Positions 22,376 through 32,376 of a stretch of 64,000 nt of DNA are shown here, in pieces. Origin of the DNA: Aegilops tauschii subsp. strangulata (lineage: Eukaryota; Streptophyta; Magnoliopsida; Poales; Poaceae); contig NC_053036.3 of NCBI RefSeq assembly GCF_002575655.3, positions 646,000,736 through 646,064,735 on the forward strand. The letters are read 5' to 3'. Below the pieces are notes generated by a model, which was not told where the DNA came from, did no database searches, and worked only from the letters and a program-made list of their open reading frames with translations. The position numbers and the translations under genes were made by a program. How positions within the stretch are numbered: the stretch's first letter is position 1; the number at the start of each line of letters is the position of its first letter.

Positions 22376-24400
22376 TTTTTGGCTGAATTGGGACAAGTTT
22401 TGGTATAAGCCTCTTGCAAAACCGGAGATTCTCTCAACAAGCCTCATGGTTCCGAGAGGGAACGTGTCACCTTTGTGTGCGAAACGATATACGATGCCTC
22501 CCCCTGATTTTATTTACAGAGGCAACATAGAACTATATGAGTGCTCTGTTAAATTTTCGAATTATTTCGGGTTCATTTGGCCTTTTTACACATTAATTGA
22601 GTTTCTGGACTTTTAATGTGCATAATCTAAATATGAATTGCATGCACATGCTCCGGTGCACCAAAGTGGGTTGAAAAATCACATGTGTGTCCTTGGTTGA
22701 ATTTCTAGGTCCCATGGAAGAAATGAGAATGAAATTCAAACCTCTGGGCGTCATGACTCGGCCGAGAACATCGAGAAACTTTGATTTTAAATTCATGTAA
22801 ATCCAAAACTCGCCTGGAAATCATGAAACTTGGCATGGTGTCATGTCATGGCACTAACATGTTGTGGTAAAAAATTGGGCCGATTTGGAAGCTTGTGGTT
22901 CTAAGAGGGAACGTGCCACCTCTGAGTGTGAAACGATATACATTGCCCCCCTTGAGTTTCTTAACAAAGGCAACATAGAACTACATTAGTGCCCTGTTAA
23001 ATTTTGGAATTATTCCGGGTTCGTTTGTTGTTTTTTATACATTAATTGAGTTTTTGGTCATTTAATGTGCATAAGTCAAATTTGACCTACAAGCACATGC
23101 TCTCGTGCACCAAAGTTGGTTGAAAAATCACATTTATGTCCTCGGGTGAATTTCTAGGTCCCATGCAAGAAATGAGAATAAAATTATAACATCTGGGCAT
23201 CGTGGCTCGGCCGAGAACATTGAGAAACTTGGTTTTAAAATTCTTGTAAATCCAAAACACGTCTGAAAATCATGAAACTTGGCATGGATGTCATGTCATG
23301 GTACTACCATGTTGTGCTAAAAAAATTGGCCGAATAGGAACAAATTTTGGTATAAGCTTCTTGCAAACCGAAGCTTCTCTCAAGAAGGCTCGCGGTTCTG
23401 AGAGGGAACGTGCCACCTTTGAGTGCGAAACGATATACGTTATCCCCCTTGAGTTTATTTACAAAGGCAACATAGACTACATGAGTGCCCTGTTAAATTT
23501 TGGAATTATTCTAGCTTCGTTTGGCCTTATTTACACATTAATTGAGTTTTTGGTCATTTAATGTGCATAATACAAATTTGAACTACAAGCACATGCTCCC
23601 GTGCACCAAAGTTGGTTGAAAAATCACATTTGTGTCCTCGGGTGAATTTCTACTCCCTCCTTCCATCTATATAGGTCCTAATGCGTTTTTCGAGGCTAAC
23701 TTTGACCAAATGTTAGAGCAATAATATATGACATGCAACTTACACAAAGCATACCTTCAAATTTGTATGTCAAAGGAGCTTCCAATAATATAATTTTCAT
23801 AGTATACATCTCATGTGCTATTAATCTTGTCAATAGTCAAAGGTTGTCTTGAAAAACACATTAGGCCCTATATAGATGGAAGGAGGGAGTAGGTCCCATG
23901 CAAAAAATGAGAATAAAATTCAAACATCTGGGCATCGTGGCTCGGTCGAGAACATTGAGAAACTTGGTTTTAAAATCATGAAACGTGGCATGGTGTCATG
24001 TCATGGTAGTACCATGCCGTGGCAAAAATAATTGGCCGAATAGGAACAAATTTTGGTATAAGCTTCTTGCAAATCGGAGCTTCTCTCAAGAAGGCTCGTG
24101 GTTCTGGGAGGGAACGTGTCACCTTTGTGTGCAAAATTCAAATTTGAAATACAAGCACATGTTCCAGTGCACCAAAGTTGGTTGAAAAATCACATGTGTT
24201 TTCTCGGGTAAATTTCTAGGTTTCATGCAAGAAATGGGAATGAAATTCAAAATTCTGGGCGTCGTGGCTGGGTTGGAAACATTGAGAAACTTAGTTTTTT
24301 AATTCCTGTAAATCTAAAACACGCATGAAAATAATGAAACTTGGCTTGGTGCCATGACATGGCACCAACATGCTGTGGTAAATTTGCAGTCCGATTTGCG
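22376..24400. repeat. Tandem array, unit about 0.45-0.5 kb, four copies
   Basis: Copies begin near 22376, 22873, 23326 and 24031, each at a phrase like ATTGGCCGAATAGGAACAAA. Each contains GAGAGGGAACGTGCCACCTT, GCACCAAAGTTGGTTGAAAA and TTGAGAAACTTGGTTTTAAA. The third copy is lengthened by a Stowaway MITE at 23653-23889 and the fourth is shortened. No coding frame is conserved between copies, so this is structural repeat inside the CACTA. Confidence 0.8.
23653..23889. mobile_element. Stowaway-type MITE
   Basis: 237 bp with long inverted ends, CTCCCTCCTTCCATCTATAT and ATATAGATGGAAGGAGGGAG, and TA on each side (23651-23652, 23890-23891). It is inserted in the third copy of the tandem array. Confidence 0.92.
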
Positions 24401-24844
24401 AAGGCGCACACATTAAAAAATCAACAAAGTCATTTTGGAACAAGTGCTGTCACGTTACAATCGGAAACACAAGTATTATTGAAACCGTGGGCGTTCTACT
24501 TACTAGTACCATTTACGTGTCGCCACGCGTCCCCATTTTTTATTAGCTAGGAGGCGCCGTGCAGGGTAGCTATTTGAGTACGAGAGGCGTGCGATCGGAC
24601 CCCTACGCGTGCTTATCGGGAGGAGAGCCCTTTGACCTCTATCTACCGTCCACCTCTCTCCCAAGGTCTCCATTAATGGCGCCCGAGCCTCTGTTTAATG
24701 GCGTGGCTATGTCTCACTCGACTGAGATTTAAGAGAGAAAAAAGAAAATCTGAAAGCACGGATCTTGATGTAAGATCCGACGGACCTATATAGGATCTAT
24801 TGCGACTTATAGCAGGACTGATGAATATATAAGGACGATTAATT
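24401..24844. other. CACTA interior without a clear gene
   Basis: Nothing is recognised. The left copy of the 16 bp TSD of the adjacent retroposon (ATAAGGACGATTAATT) is at 24829-24844. Confidence 0.4.
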
Positions 24845-25148
24845 TTTTTGTTCAAAGAAGGGCTTGCCCCTTCCGATTTTCATTACAATTCCAGCCTAAC
24901 ACGAAGGACTAAAAGCTACCAGATTGAAATCGCAACATCCCAAGAGGCCAACAAAGGCCAAACATCCGTGCTAGAACCCAACATTTCACAACCGACGACA
25001 CAATCCACATCCTAAACCAATTATTACATCAAAAGAAACCAGGAAACTGAAGGAAGCCCAGCAGCAACTAGAAGAACAACAACGCCAGGGTCGCCACAGC
25101 AAGAGTTTTCTTCATTCCAGCCTCGCAACATTGATCTTCCACAGAAAG
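24845..25148 (-). mobile_element. Short retroposon, probably a 5'-truncated LINE end or SINE
   Basis: About 304 bp flanked by a perfect 16 bp direct repeat, ATAAGGACGATTAATT (24829-24844 and 25149-25164). The insert begins with a T run, which is the poly(A) end of a minus-strand retroposon. A long TSD plus an A-tail is the mark of target-primed reverse transcription. No internal reading frame is evident. Confidence 0.75.
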
Positions 25149-25302
25149 ATAAGGACGATTAATTGTCTTACATAATTAGAAAGATAATTAAAAAAGCCAC
25201 ATGCGGCTACGCCCGAAATACACAAGGACAAAAGAAGAAGGAAGACAAGGATCTGGCTCGCTGATCTCTACTGTCTTGATGCGTTGCTGCAGGCCGCGGG
25301 AA

Positions 25303-25974
25303 CTAGTCTCCGCGGCGAGCGGCGATGAGCTCTTTCGTGTCCTCAAGACGCTGCTTGAGAACATCCACTGATTCCTCCACCAGCCTTTGGCGCTCGTTGC
25401 GGAGCATGTCATTCTCGTCCATAAGTTTCTTGACGATGACGCCGGTCCTCTTCAACAAGGCACTGGTCTCCTCCTGCTGGTCTGCACTTCGGACGATCTT
25501 CTCCCTCAGCAGGTCGCGCTCGGCCCGGAGCCTCTCATTGCCCTCCCTTAGTTGCTGGATGACGCCGGTAGCCTGTTCAAACGAGGCTTTCATGTCGTCC
25601 TGCAACCTCGCCCAGCCGGAGATCTGATCCATCTGGCTATGGACGATCGCATGCATGCACCTGTAACAGTCGTCGCCTGCCCGCGAGAAATTTTCCCAGG
25701 CCGCCGCGGCGCGGCGGGAAATCTCTGCTGCATTCGTGGCGCGGCAGGACATCTCTGCTGCTTCCGCGGCGCGGCCGGACCAGTCTGCTACATCGACGGT
25801 GTGGCGGGACCTCCGTGCTGCTTCAGCGGCGCGGCGGGACCTCTGTGCTGCTACTTCCGCGCGGCGGGACATGTCGGCTGCTCTCGCAGTGAGGCGGGAC
25901 ATCTCTCGTGCTTCCGCTTCCGTGCTCGCCTCTCCCTGGTGGCAATCTCTCGACCCAGAACTCACGCTGGCCAT
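25303..25974 (-). CDS. Coiled-coil protein with ten-residue repeats, CACTA cargo
   Basis: An intact 223-codon frame. Residues 1-30 are polar. Residues 32-101 are about seven copies of a ten-residue repeat of the form AAxxSRRAxE, visible in the DNA as a 30 bp repeat. Residues 130-220 are a charged coiled coil (IQQLREGNERLRAERDLLRE, then LMDENDMLRNERQRLVEESV). I do not recognise the family and propose no function. The start is the first ATG. A TATA box on the same strand (TATAAATA, 26064-26071) lies 90 bp upstream, which supports a real promoter. It is convergent with nothing nearby; the SINA-like gene follows upstream on the same strand. Many Arg/Ala codons are GC-rich, unlike the AT-rich flanks, as expected of a captured genic sequence. 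Confidence 0.65.
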   Translation of the reverse strand: MASVSSGSRDCHQGEASTEAEAREMSRLTARAADMSRRAEVAAQRSRRAAEAARRSRHTVDVADWSGRAAEAAEMSCRATNAAEISRRAAAAWENFSRAGDDCYRCMHAIVHSQMDQISGWARLQDDMKASFEQATGVIQQLREGNERLRAERDLLREKIVRSADQQEETSALLKRTGVIVKKLMDENDMLRNERQRLVEESVDVLKQRLEDTKELIAARRGD

Positions 25975-26063
25975 GGCAGACGCAAGGGAAGGATGCTGAA
26001 TGACTTGTTTGTTTTTGTGGATGAGGAGTTGAGGGGGAATGTGCAGTCATCTTGGCATACTAG

Positions 26064-26071
26064 TATTTATA
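26064..26071 (-). promoter_or_regulatory. TATA box of the coiled-coil gene
   Basis: TATAAATA on the minus strand, 90 bp upstream of the ATG at 25974. The expected transcript start would be near 26035. Confidence 0.55.
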
Positions 26072-26076
26072 ACCGA

Positions 26077-26228
26077 GTACTAATACGCTCCTAAGTGGGA
26101 AACCGTTTAGGTTGTGATCGGTGTGAACAGGTTTGCAATTTAATATAGCATGGTACTAATATGCTCCTAAGTGGGAAACCGTTTAGGTTGTGATCGGTGT
26201 GAACAGGTTTGCAATTCAATATAGCGTG
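26077..26228. repeat. 76 bp tandem duplication
   Basis: Two nearly identical copies of a 76 bp unit containing CTCCTAAGTGGGAAACCGTT and ending CAATATAGC lie directly upstream of the coiled-coil gene's TATA box. Confidence 0.9.
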
Positions 26229-26326
26229 GAGTAATTTGGAATGTGACGAGACGCAAGCTCAAAATTTATTGACGGTTCTAGTTTCGAAGTGCGGCACTAT
26301 TCCCGGATGGAGTACTTCTTTTTCTA

Positions 26327-26645
26327 CTCCCTCCTTTCCGGTTTATAGGGCTTATCTCAAAATTTTAGTTTTTCCATTTTATAAGGCTCAATTTGGTTGT
26401 TCCCCAACACATGTTCAAATTCCAAGGTGCATTAAATCATTGCATGCAAGTATTAAGAGAAAATTGACCAATGCATGTACTTTATGCATGCATGCATTGC
26501 AATTAATGCATTGATAAACATAATTTTTTGAGAAAAACAAGAGCATTAATTAGGTGCTTTTGCAAACTATAAAAAATATTCCACCACTCACCATCTTGGT
26601 TGGTGAGATCTTTGAATTAAGCCCTATAAACCGGAAAGGAGGGAG
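26327..26645. mobile_element. MITE (Stowaway-type ends), 319 bp
   Basis: Bounded by CTCCCTCCTTTCCGGTTTAT and ATAAACCGGAAAGGAGGGAG with flanking TA (26325-26326, 26646-26647). The interior is AT-rich with repeated GCATGCA. Related fragments lie at 28190-28280 and 29370-29391. Confidence 0.9.
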
Positions 26646-26735
26646 TACTGCTGTGTACGTGCAATAACTGGCACCGTCGTATACATATCTTACGGTTAAT
26701 GGGGCGTTCGACAGGAATAGCCGCGTGGCGAGCTC

Positions 26736-27060
26736 TCACACATGCGTCTGTTTTTTCTTGAAAAGGAGGATGATGACCCCCGGCCTCTGCATCTGGGAGT
26801 CACACACACATCTGTAGCTACGAATTGTAGTGTTGTCAACCATCCGATTGGCTCTATCATGGATGTACCTATATACTAAAACATGTCTAGATACATCTAT
26901 ATTTTGACAAATGGAAGGCATGTATTGTGGAACGGAGGGAGTGCTTGTCATCAAAATGGATAAAAAGGGACGTTTCTAGAACTAAAATACGTCTACATAC
27001 ATCTCCTTTTATCCATTTTGATGACCAGTAGTACTTCTTACCCAAAGGAACTTTATATCC
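26736..27060. repeat. MITE and retroposon remnants
   Basis: A T-rich start followed by CCCCCGGCCTCTGCATCTGG (26776-26795) resembles the poly(T)-headed end of an antisense retroposon. A half Stowaway end (GGAACGGAGGGAGT) follows at 26928-26941. Next is a perfect 19 bp inverted repeat, GTCATCAAAATGGATAAAA (26947-26965 and 27007-27025), which would fold into a hairpin. No gene is seen. Confidence 0.55.
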
Positions 27061-27222
27061 AACAGACACAAAATATCCGTTCGATTGTTGGAAATTACTG
27101 ATCTGATGTCGAAGTAATTGCTGCATCGCCACCAAAACCCACCATCTCTTAAGCTAAAGTAGACCAAGGTAATCCCTATATTAGCATATTACTAAGATAA
27201 ACAGAAGGCACTGTAGAAACAT

Positions 27223-28135
27223 TTAGGACGTGAGCTTGTCAATCTGAATGTGGAGGGACACAAGGTTAGCCCCGGCCAGCGGCTTGGGCGGAACTGTCAA
27301 GAAGGTCAGCTCCTGCACGTCGACGTCGCCGGGATCCTTGCTGCTTGTCACCTCCATTTCCACCTTGACGGCGTCGGTCGTGCCTTTGGGATCCCCCGGC
27401 GGGCCGTTCGCCCACAGCTTGGCCACGTAGTGTGGCAGTGGGGACGCCCCCGCTCTGATGCAGACGACCGACACGGCGATAGGCGCGCCGATGTCGAGCA
27501 TGCCGCCGACCAAGAAAAACGCGCGACGGTCCTCCTCCGCGAACAGCAAGAGCCGTGGCTCCGACAGTGGCACTTGCAGCTGGAGCACCTTGCCGTATTG
27601 GATCCTGTGCACGGGCATGGGATGCGCGGTGCTGATGTGGTGGTAGAGCGCTGGCGGCGGGCCTTCGTAGCCGCAGACGGGCATGGGGCATTTGTAGGGC
27701 GCGAGCGGACACACACTTTGGTGATCGGCGAGCTTGTGGTAAGTGACGTAGAGCCCACAGCCTTCGTGCGGGCACTCCTCCCTCACCGACGAAAGGACAG
27801 AGTCCACCGCCATGTTCCGCACGTCGAAGCCGCCGCCGCGCTCGCACTTTTGGCACTGCCGCTGGTTCCCGGGGCGCTCGACGCGGCAGTCCGCGCAGGC
27901 CAGGTGCCCTCCCTTGCACTGCAGAAATCAATCAAACAACACATCAATCAAGAAACCTGCACCTTGCTCAATCAGCCGAACGGACGAGGTGTATTCGAAC
28001 CTCATACACTGGAGGCGTCAAGGGGCGGAGGCACAAGGGGCAGTGGAGCACGGTGAGGTCCATCGAGACCTTAGAGAGCTCCATCGTCGGGTCCTGTTCG
28101 GTCTGCATGATCTCGCTCTCCTCGTGCACAACCAT
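27223..28135 (-). CDS. SINA-like RING E3 ubiquitin ligase, two exons, CACTA cargo
   Basis: Exon 1 is 28135-28001 (45 codons); the intron is 28000-27919 (GT...CTGCAG); exon 2 is 27918-27223. Spliced, it encodes 276 residues with no stop or frameshift. The C3HC4 RING finger uses C32, C35, C46, H50, C53, C56, C67 and C70, and the intron falls just before C46. A SIAH-type zinc finger follows (C94, C99, H111, C115, then C122, C127, a His near 139 and H144). Residues from about 150 to the end match the beta-rich substrate-binding part of SINA proteins. Such enzymes attach ubiquitin to target proteins, usually as dimers; the grass SINA-like family is greatly expanded. A TATA box lies about 45 bp before the ATG. 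All metal ligands are present, so the copy may be functional, although it sits inside a transposon. It could be a captured copy of a gene elsewhere. Confidence 0.88.
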
Positions 28136-28176
28136 CTCTGGACTTGGGCCGGGGTATTACAAAGCTTTACCGTCAC

Positions 28177-28187
28177 ATATTTTATAC
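28177..28187 (-). promoter_or_regulatory. TATA box of the SINA-like gene
   Basis: AGTATAAAATA on the minus strand, about 45 bp before the ATG at 28135. This is close, giving a 5' UTR of only about 15 bases unless transcription starts elsewhere. Confidence 0.5.
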
Positions 28188-28189
28188 TA

Positions 28190-28280
28190 CTTCAAGGTGC
28201 ATTAAATCAACACATGCAAGTATCAAAAGGAGAGTCACGACATGCATGCGTTGTAATTAATGCATTGGTAAACGCAAATT
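28190..28280. mobile_element. MITE fragment beside the SINA-like promoter
   Basis: About 90 bp (AAGGTGCATTAAATCAACAC to TAATGCATTGGTAAACG) match the interior of the MITE at 26327-26645 (about 26422-26520). Its terminal repeats are missing here. A related right end, CCCTGTAAACCAGAAAGGAG, lies at about 29372-29391. Confidence 0.7.
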
Positions 28281-28289
28281 ATTGAAATA

Positions 28290-29345
28290 TATCGAGTGCA
28301 GTGCTTTGATGTGTCGCGTCAACTCGTACATCAACGAGAAGTTTGATTATCCTCTCCCTCGTGGACTTAACTGCACCTGCCTTTGGCTGTATGACAGGTT
28401 GCCCACACACCTGTCGGGCCCACCTGTCAAACACGCAAAGGCAGCAGCGTCCCTCCCTGGCCCATGAGCGTGGTGGCCGGCAAGACTAGGAGAAGCTTTC
28501 GCTATACGCTCTCCCTCCCGCACGCGATGGACATGCAGCAGTTCAATCGGTGTCAGATGGCCAGAAGCGTACTGTAGTACTCCTCCAGTGCAGTGGTACT
28601 CCATCATTGTTCGACTTCCCAAAGAGGCGAAGAGCCAAGCGCAGCCCGCACGCTCGTGTGGCAGTTTCATGTGTAGAGTAGTCTAGGATAGCGTGTACCG
28701 TGCCTGTAAGCTTAAAATCGTTGGGGTCGGCTCAATGCCATGTGGCCGTCTCGAAGTTTTTTTAAAATTAAAATAGTCTTCTGGCCCTACCTGACACCCT
28801 GGTGATTGTAGTTTGCACGCTCATCTGGTCAAGACAGGAATATATATTTTAATTTGTTTTTTTTCGAAAAGGGGGGACTCCCCGGCATCTGCATCAGAAC
28901 GATGCATACGGCCACATATATTTTAATTTGTGGTGGGTAAATGTTAGAGGTTGCAGCAAATATATTGTACACTGCAGGACTTTCAGCCAAGTTTAGAGGC
29001 AAACATGTGGGACCAGTGCTATGATGTGTCGCGTCAACTCGTACAACGAGGAGAAGCTTGATTTTACTACACGCCTTCTCCCTCACCCATGCGCGCGGTT
29101 GCTCGCAAACGAGGACAGGATTTTGCTTAGTAGTACTTCTACAACAAGCTATCCGTCCCGCTCGCGGTGGACGGACATGCAGCAATGGATTCGACACTGT
29201 AGAAGCAGTAGTAGTAACATCATTATTCGTCTTCTCGAAGAGGCGAAGAGCCAAGCGCAAACCGAACGTTGCAGTTGCAAACATTGGAGCACGCATATAG
29301 CCAGGCTCTTGCATGAGACAAAATTGCTATGTGAGCCCACTATTG
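28290..29345. repeat. Diverged direct duplication of about 0.35 kb
   Basis: 28293-28670 and 29012-29340 are related: both hold GATGTGTCGCGTCAACTCGT near the start and GAGGCGAAGAGCCAAGCGCA near the end. Between them are AT-rich sequence and a poly(T)-headed retroposon end at about 28855-28920. I see no convincing gene. Confidence 0.65.
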
Positions 29346-29563
29346 TACTAGTACTTACAACTACTTGCTAGTATAGCCCTGTAAACCAGAAAGGAGTATT
29401 TGCCCTTCTAGAGATTTCAACAAGTGACTAGACTACACCGAGACGGAGTACATATGGAGCAAAATGAGTGAATCTGCACCGTAAATAAATACGTACTAGT
29501 TCTATCGTTTTCCTCTCCGAGGTGCACAATATTGAGTATACTGACTAGTCTCTTTTTGACACG

Positions 29564-29710
29564 CATTTACTTTTTTTACACAGTACAGACGCAAGCGCTC
29601 ATATACACGCGCATACAATCACCCCTATGAATGCACACACGCACGGCAGTATCATCTTGAAATTTACGAAGTCACCATAGGCACCTCGTCGTCGACGGGT
29701 CCATAGGTGC
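29564..29710 (-). mobile_element. Antisense SINE-like retroposon remnant
   Basis: A T-run followed by ACAGTACAGACGCAAGCGCT and CATATACACGCGCATAC, then a segment with CATCTTGAAATTTACGAAGT and CCTCGTCGTCGACGGG. This pattern is a common Triticeae short retroposon, read on the minus strand. The Pol III promoter end appears to be missing and no TSD was identified. Confidence 0.5.
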
Positions 29711-29853
29711 TTGAATGCCAAGGAGGGAGAGGGTAGCGGTTCCCGAGACGTTGAACGGTCAATGATGCATCCTCAATTACATGCAGAGGGAATTAATTGG
29801 AGAAGCAGAATAGAGCCAGCACGATGTGAATGCAACACAGTTTTGGACTCTCA

Positions 29854-29863
29854 TATAATAAAG
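29854..29863 (+). promoter_or_regulatory. TATA box of the gene at 29957
   Basis: TATAATAAAG about 95 bp upstream of the ATG. Confidence 0.5.
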
Positions 29864-29956
29864 GCGCCCCACCACTCCAATCCATCTACTCCCAAGTCTC
29901 TGCGCAACACTGCTCACTCCAATCCAAGACCAAGTGACCAGAAGCCACAAGCACTT

Positions 29957-30499
29957 ATGGAGGCGATGGACACGAGCGGCAGTCAGTTGTGCCAAATCAT
30001 CCAAGGCGCCGGCCTGCGGCCCCGCACTGCACAGCGTTTCCAGACGGTGCTGGCGACCGCAGGCATCATAGCCCTCGCCGACGCCGGCTTCGCCTCTCGC
30101 ATGGACGACATGATGGTCAACTCCATCCGCAAGTTCACCGCCGTCAAGAAGCGCGCGGACGACCTTGCCGTACTGCTCCAGCCCGCTCGCCCAGGCTCCT
30201 CATTGCCTGCCACCCTCATCGGCCTCCATGGTGATGAACTCTTTCAAGCCCTGGTGGCCCTGTAGGTGCCGGAGGTCGCGACGAAGAATGTGCACCTCGA
30301 GGCCACGCTCGCCGCGCAGCGCCTCGCCATGCAAGAAACCGTCGACCTGCACATCCACGTCTACGAGGAAATCGTCTACATAGGCCACTACAAGGTAAGC
30401 GAGGATAGAAAGACGTTGGCCTTCTTCCAGCGGCTGGAATCTTTGGACGCCATTGTTCAAAAGCACGTCGACCTGGCCATGAAAGCCGGTGCTACTTAG
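29957..30499 (+). pseudogene. Unrecognised gene with one in-frame stop, CACTA cargo
   Basis: From ATG 29957 one frame runs to a stop at 30499, interrupted once by TAG at 30263-30265. The first part (102 residues) includes IIQGAGLRPRTAQRFQTVLA and SRMDDMMVNSIRKFTAVKKR. The second (about 77 residues) includes HLEATLAAQRLAMQETVDLH and FFQRLESLDAIVQKHVDLAM, and looks alpha-helical. The frame stays open on both sides of the TAG, so a single point mutation (CAG to TAG is one option) or a missed splice site may explain it. A TATA box (TATAATAAAG, 29854-29863) lies about 95 bp upstream. An earlier ATG at 29711 is in frame but lies in the retroposon remnant. I do not recognise the protein. It is divergent from the SINA-like gene. 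Confidence 0.5.
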
Positions 30500-30617
30500 G
30501 CGCCGTTCAGTGGGCCGGCGCTCTGAGTCGAGGAGGTGGACGTCGTCTGCATCTCTTCTTGCCTCCTGTAACCAGCACTGCATCGCCTTGTGGCCTTAAT
30601 GTTTTATTAGTATAGTA

Positions 30618-30784
30618 CTCCCTCCGTTCCCAAATATAAGTCTTTCTAAAGATTCCAGCAAGTGACTACTACATACGGAGCAAAATGAGTGAATCTACAC
30701 TCTAAACTATGTCTACATACATCTGTACGATGTATTCCATTTGAAATAGTATCTAAAAAGGCTTATATTTATGAACGGAGGGAG
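30618..30784. mobile_element. Stowaway-type MITE
   Basis: 167 bp with ends CTCCCTCCGTTCCCAAATAT and ATATTTATGAACGGAGGGAG and flanking TA. It lies just after the gene at 29957-30499. Confidence 0.9.
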
Positions 30785-31651
30785 TATATGGCATTTTTAT
30801 TCCAGTCGTAACGTTTTCACTGTGAGGTGGGGCCGCAGTTGAGCAAACCCACCCTGCCCACCGGGCGTCGGCCGAGTTTAGAATTAGAAGAGAGAAACGA
30901 GGGAGGAGAGCTAGCTGTAGCATGGACGCTGTTGTCAGATGGGACTCGTGTTTATACAATAGGAGTACTGAGCACTCGTGCCTCTTTTTTTTGAGGGAAA
31001 AATTAGTCGTATGTCTAGTACCACTAGTTGGGTGCGTGCGACCTATAGCTGTCATCACTTTAGGTCTCCTTTTCGAACCGCGGCTACGCTTCACAGTACA
31101 TATTATTTCACGCATTTATCCTCCTATATGTACTCCTAGGCTATTTCCACGTGCTCCCATTCGTCGACATGTGGGACATAGAGCATCTGGGTCGTAGTGC
31201 ATGCACGACTCGGAGCATATGCCGGGGTACTTTACATTTCAGACCTCACGAATTACATGCAAACCCCCCCGCAGAAGAATAAATAAATGAATGAATTACT
31301 ACATGAAACCGGATTATTTTCGTGGAAACCGGAGCACGTTCATTAAATTTTGGACATAACACGTTTATAAAAAATGACCGGATCGAAACCAGTCTAAGGG
31401 CCTATTTGATTTTTCCCGCAAAAAAAGGGCCTCTTTGATTCGCAGGATACTGAAAACACGGGAATGGGGAAAGTATGATGGCGATGAACCGAGACGAGGA
31501 GAACTCTAACTCAGTTAGAGGTTAGAGTTAGATTCTAAGCCTGAACTAACTCTAAACCAAAGAGGTGTATGGATGGCAGGGTTAGATTGACAATAAATGC
31601 TCTATCTCAATCATTTGACTACTTTGGACCCTATTTCCTGCCGGATTTGGA
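30785..31651. other. CACTA interior without a clear gene
   Basis: Nothing is recognised. A short inverted stretch, ACTCTAACTCAGTTAGAGGT, occurs at about 31503-31522. Confidence 0.4.
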
Positions 31652-31993
31652 GGGTGCTAGGATACGTTTTAGTTCCATGACTAAAAGTAGTGGGACTAAA
31701 ACTTGCTAGCCTCACCCATGCTTGGATCCAAATACTAAAGAGACTAAAATCAAGTTAATGAGCATTTATTATCCTCCAAACCCTCCAATCCAGAACTCGC
31801 CGGTGTTAAAGGAGAGGAGTTAAATGAGGAGAGAGAGGACTAATCCACATTTTAGTAGGGGTACCCCTGACTAAATTTTTTTAGTCTCAAGACTAGTTTT
31901 AGCCCCTCTTTAGTCAGGGGTGCTTGGAACTTTAGCCTCTTAAAGAGACTATTTTTAGTCATACTAAAATAATTCCCTTGGATCCAAGCACCC
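31652..31993. mobile_element. Probable MITE with GGGTGCT ends
   Basis: About 340 bp with inverted ends GGGTGCTAGGATAC and GGATCCAAGCACCC, and TAGTCTCAAGACTAGTTTTA near the centre. The interior is full of TTTAGT/ACTAAA words on both strands. No clean TSD was found, so the superfamily is uncertain. Confidence 0.5.
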
Positions 31994-32376
31994 TCTTGGT
32001 GTGGCCGGCTCTTCTGTGGCCTCCTCCCACTCACAATTGACATAAACGAACCATGTATACAAATCAAGCATGCAAAACATGATAATTTTTACTTTGTCCA
32101 TACAAATGAGATATCCCACTTAAACATACAAGTCGTCAATCAAGCTTCACAAAATAAAAAACACTTCATGAAACAAAGAATGAGCTAACTCATCACGGAA
32201 GTCATTCACGATAGGGAGGGAGCCCGGAGCCCCTCACGCACCGAGGGAGGAGCTCGCTATCGTCGCTCTGGAGGAAGGCTCTGTAGAGCCCAAGCCCCGG
32301 GAACCCCTCCGACGCCGGCCCTTGCGAGTTGAGGTCGACACCGGCATGGGTAGCAGGGCCGCTTGCCGCCGACTGG

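Noticed and set aside
27250..28056. A long plus-strand frame (268 codons) over the SINA-like gene
   Set aside because: It is the antisense shadow of a GC-rich coding exon and crosses the SINA-like intron.
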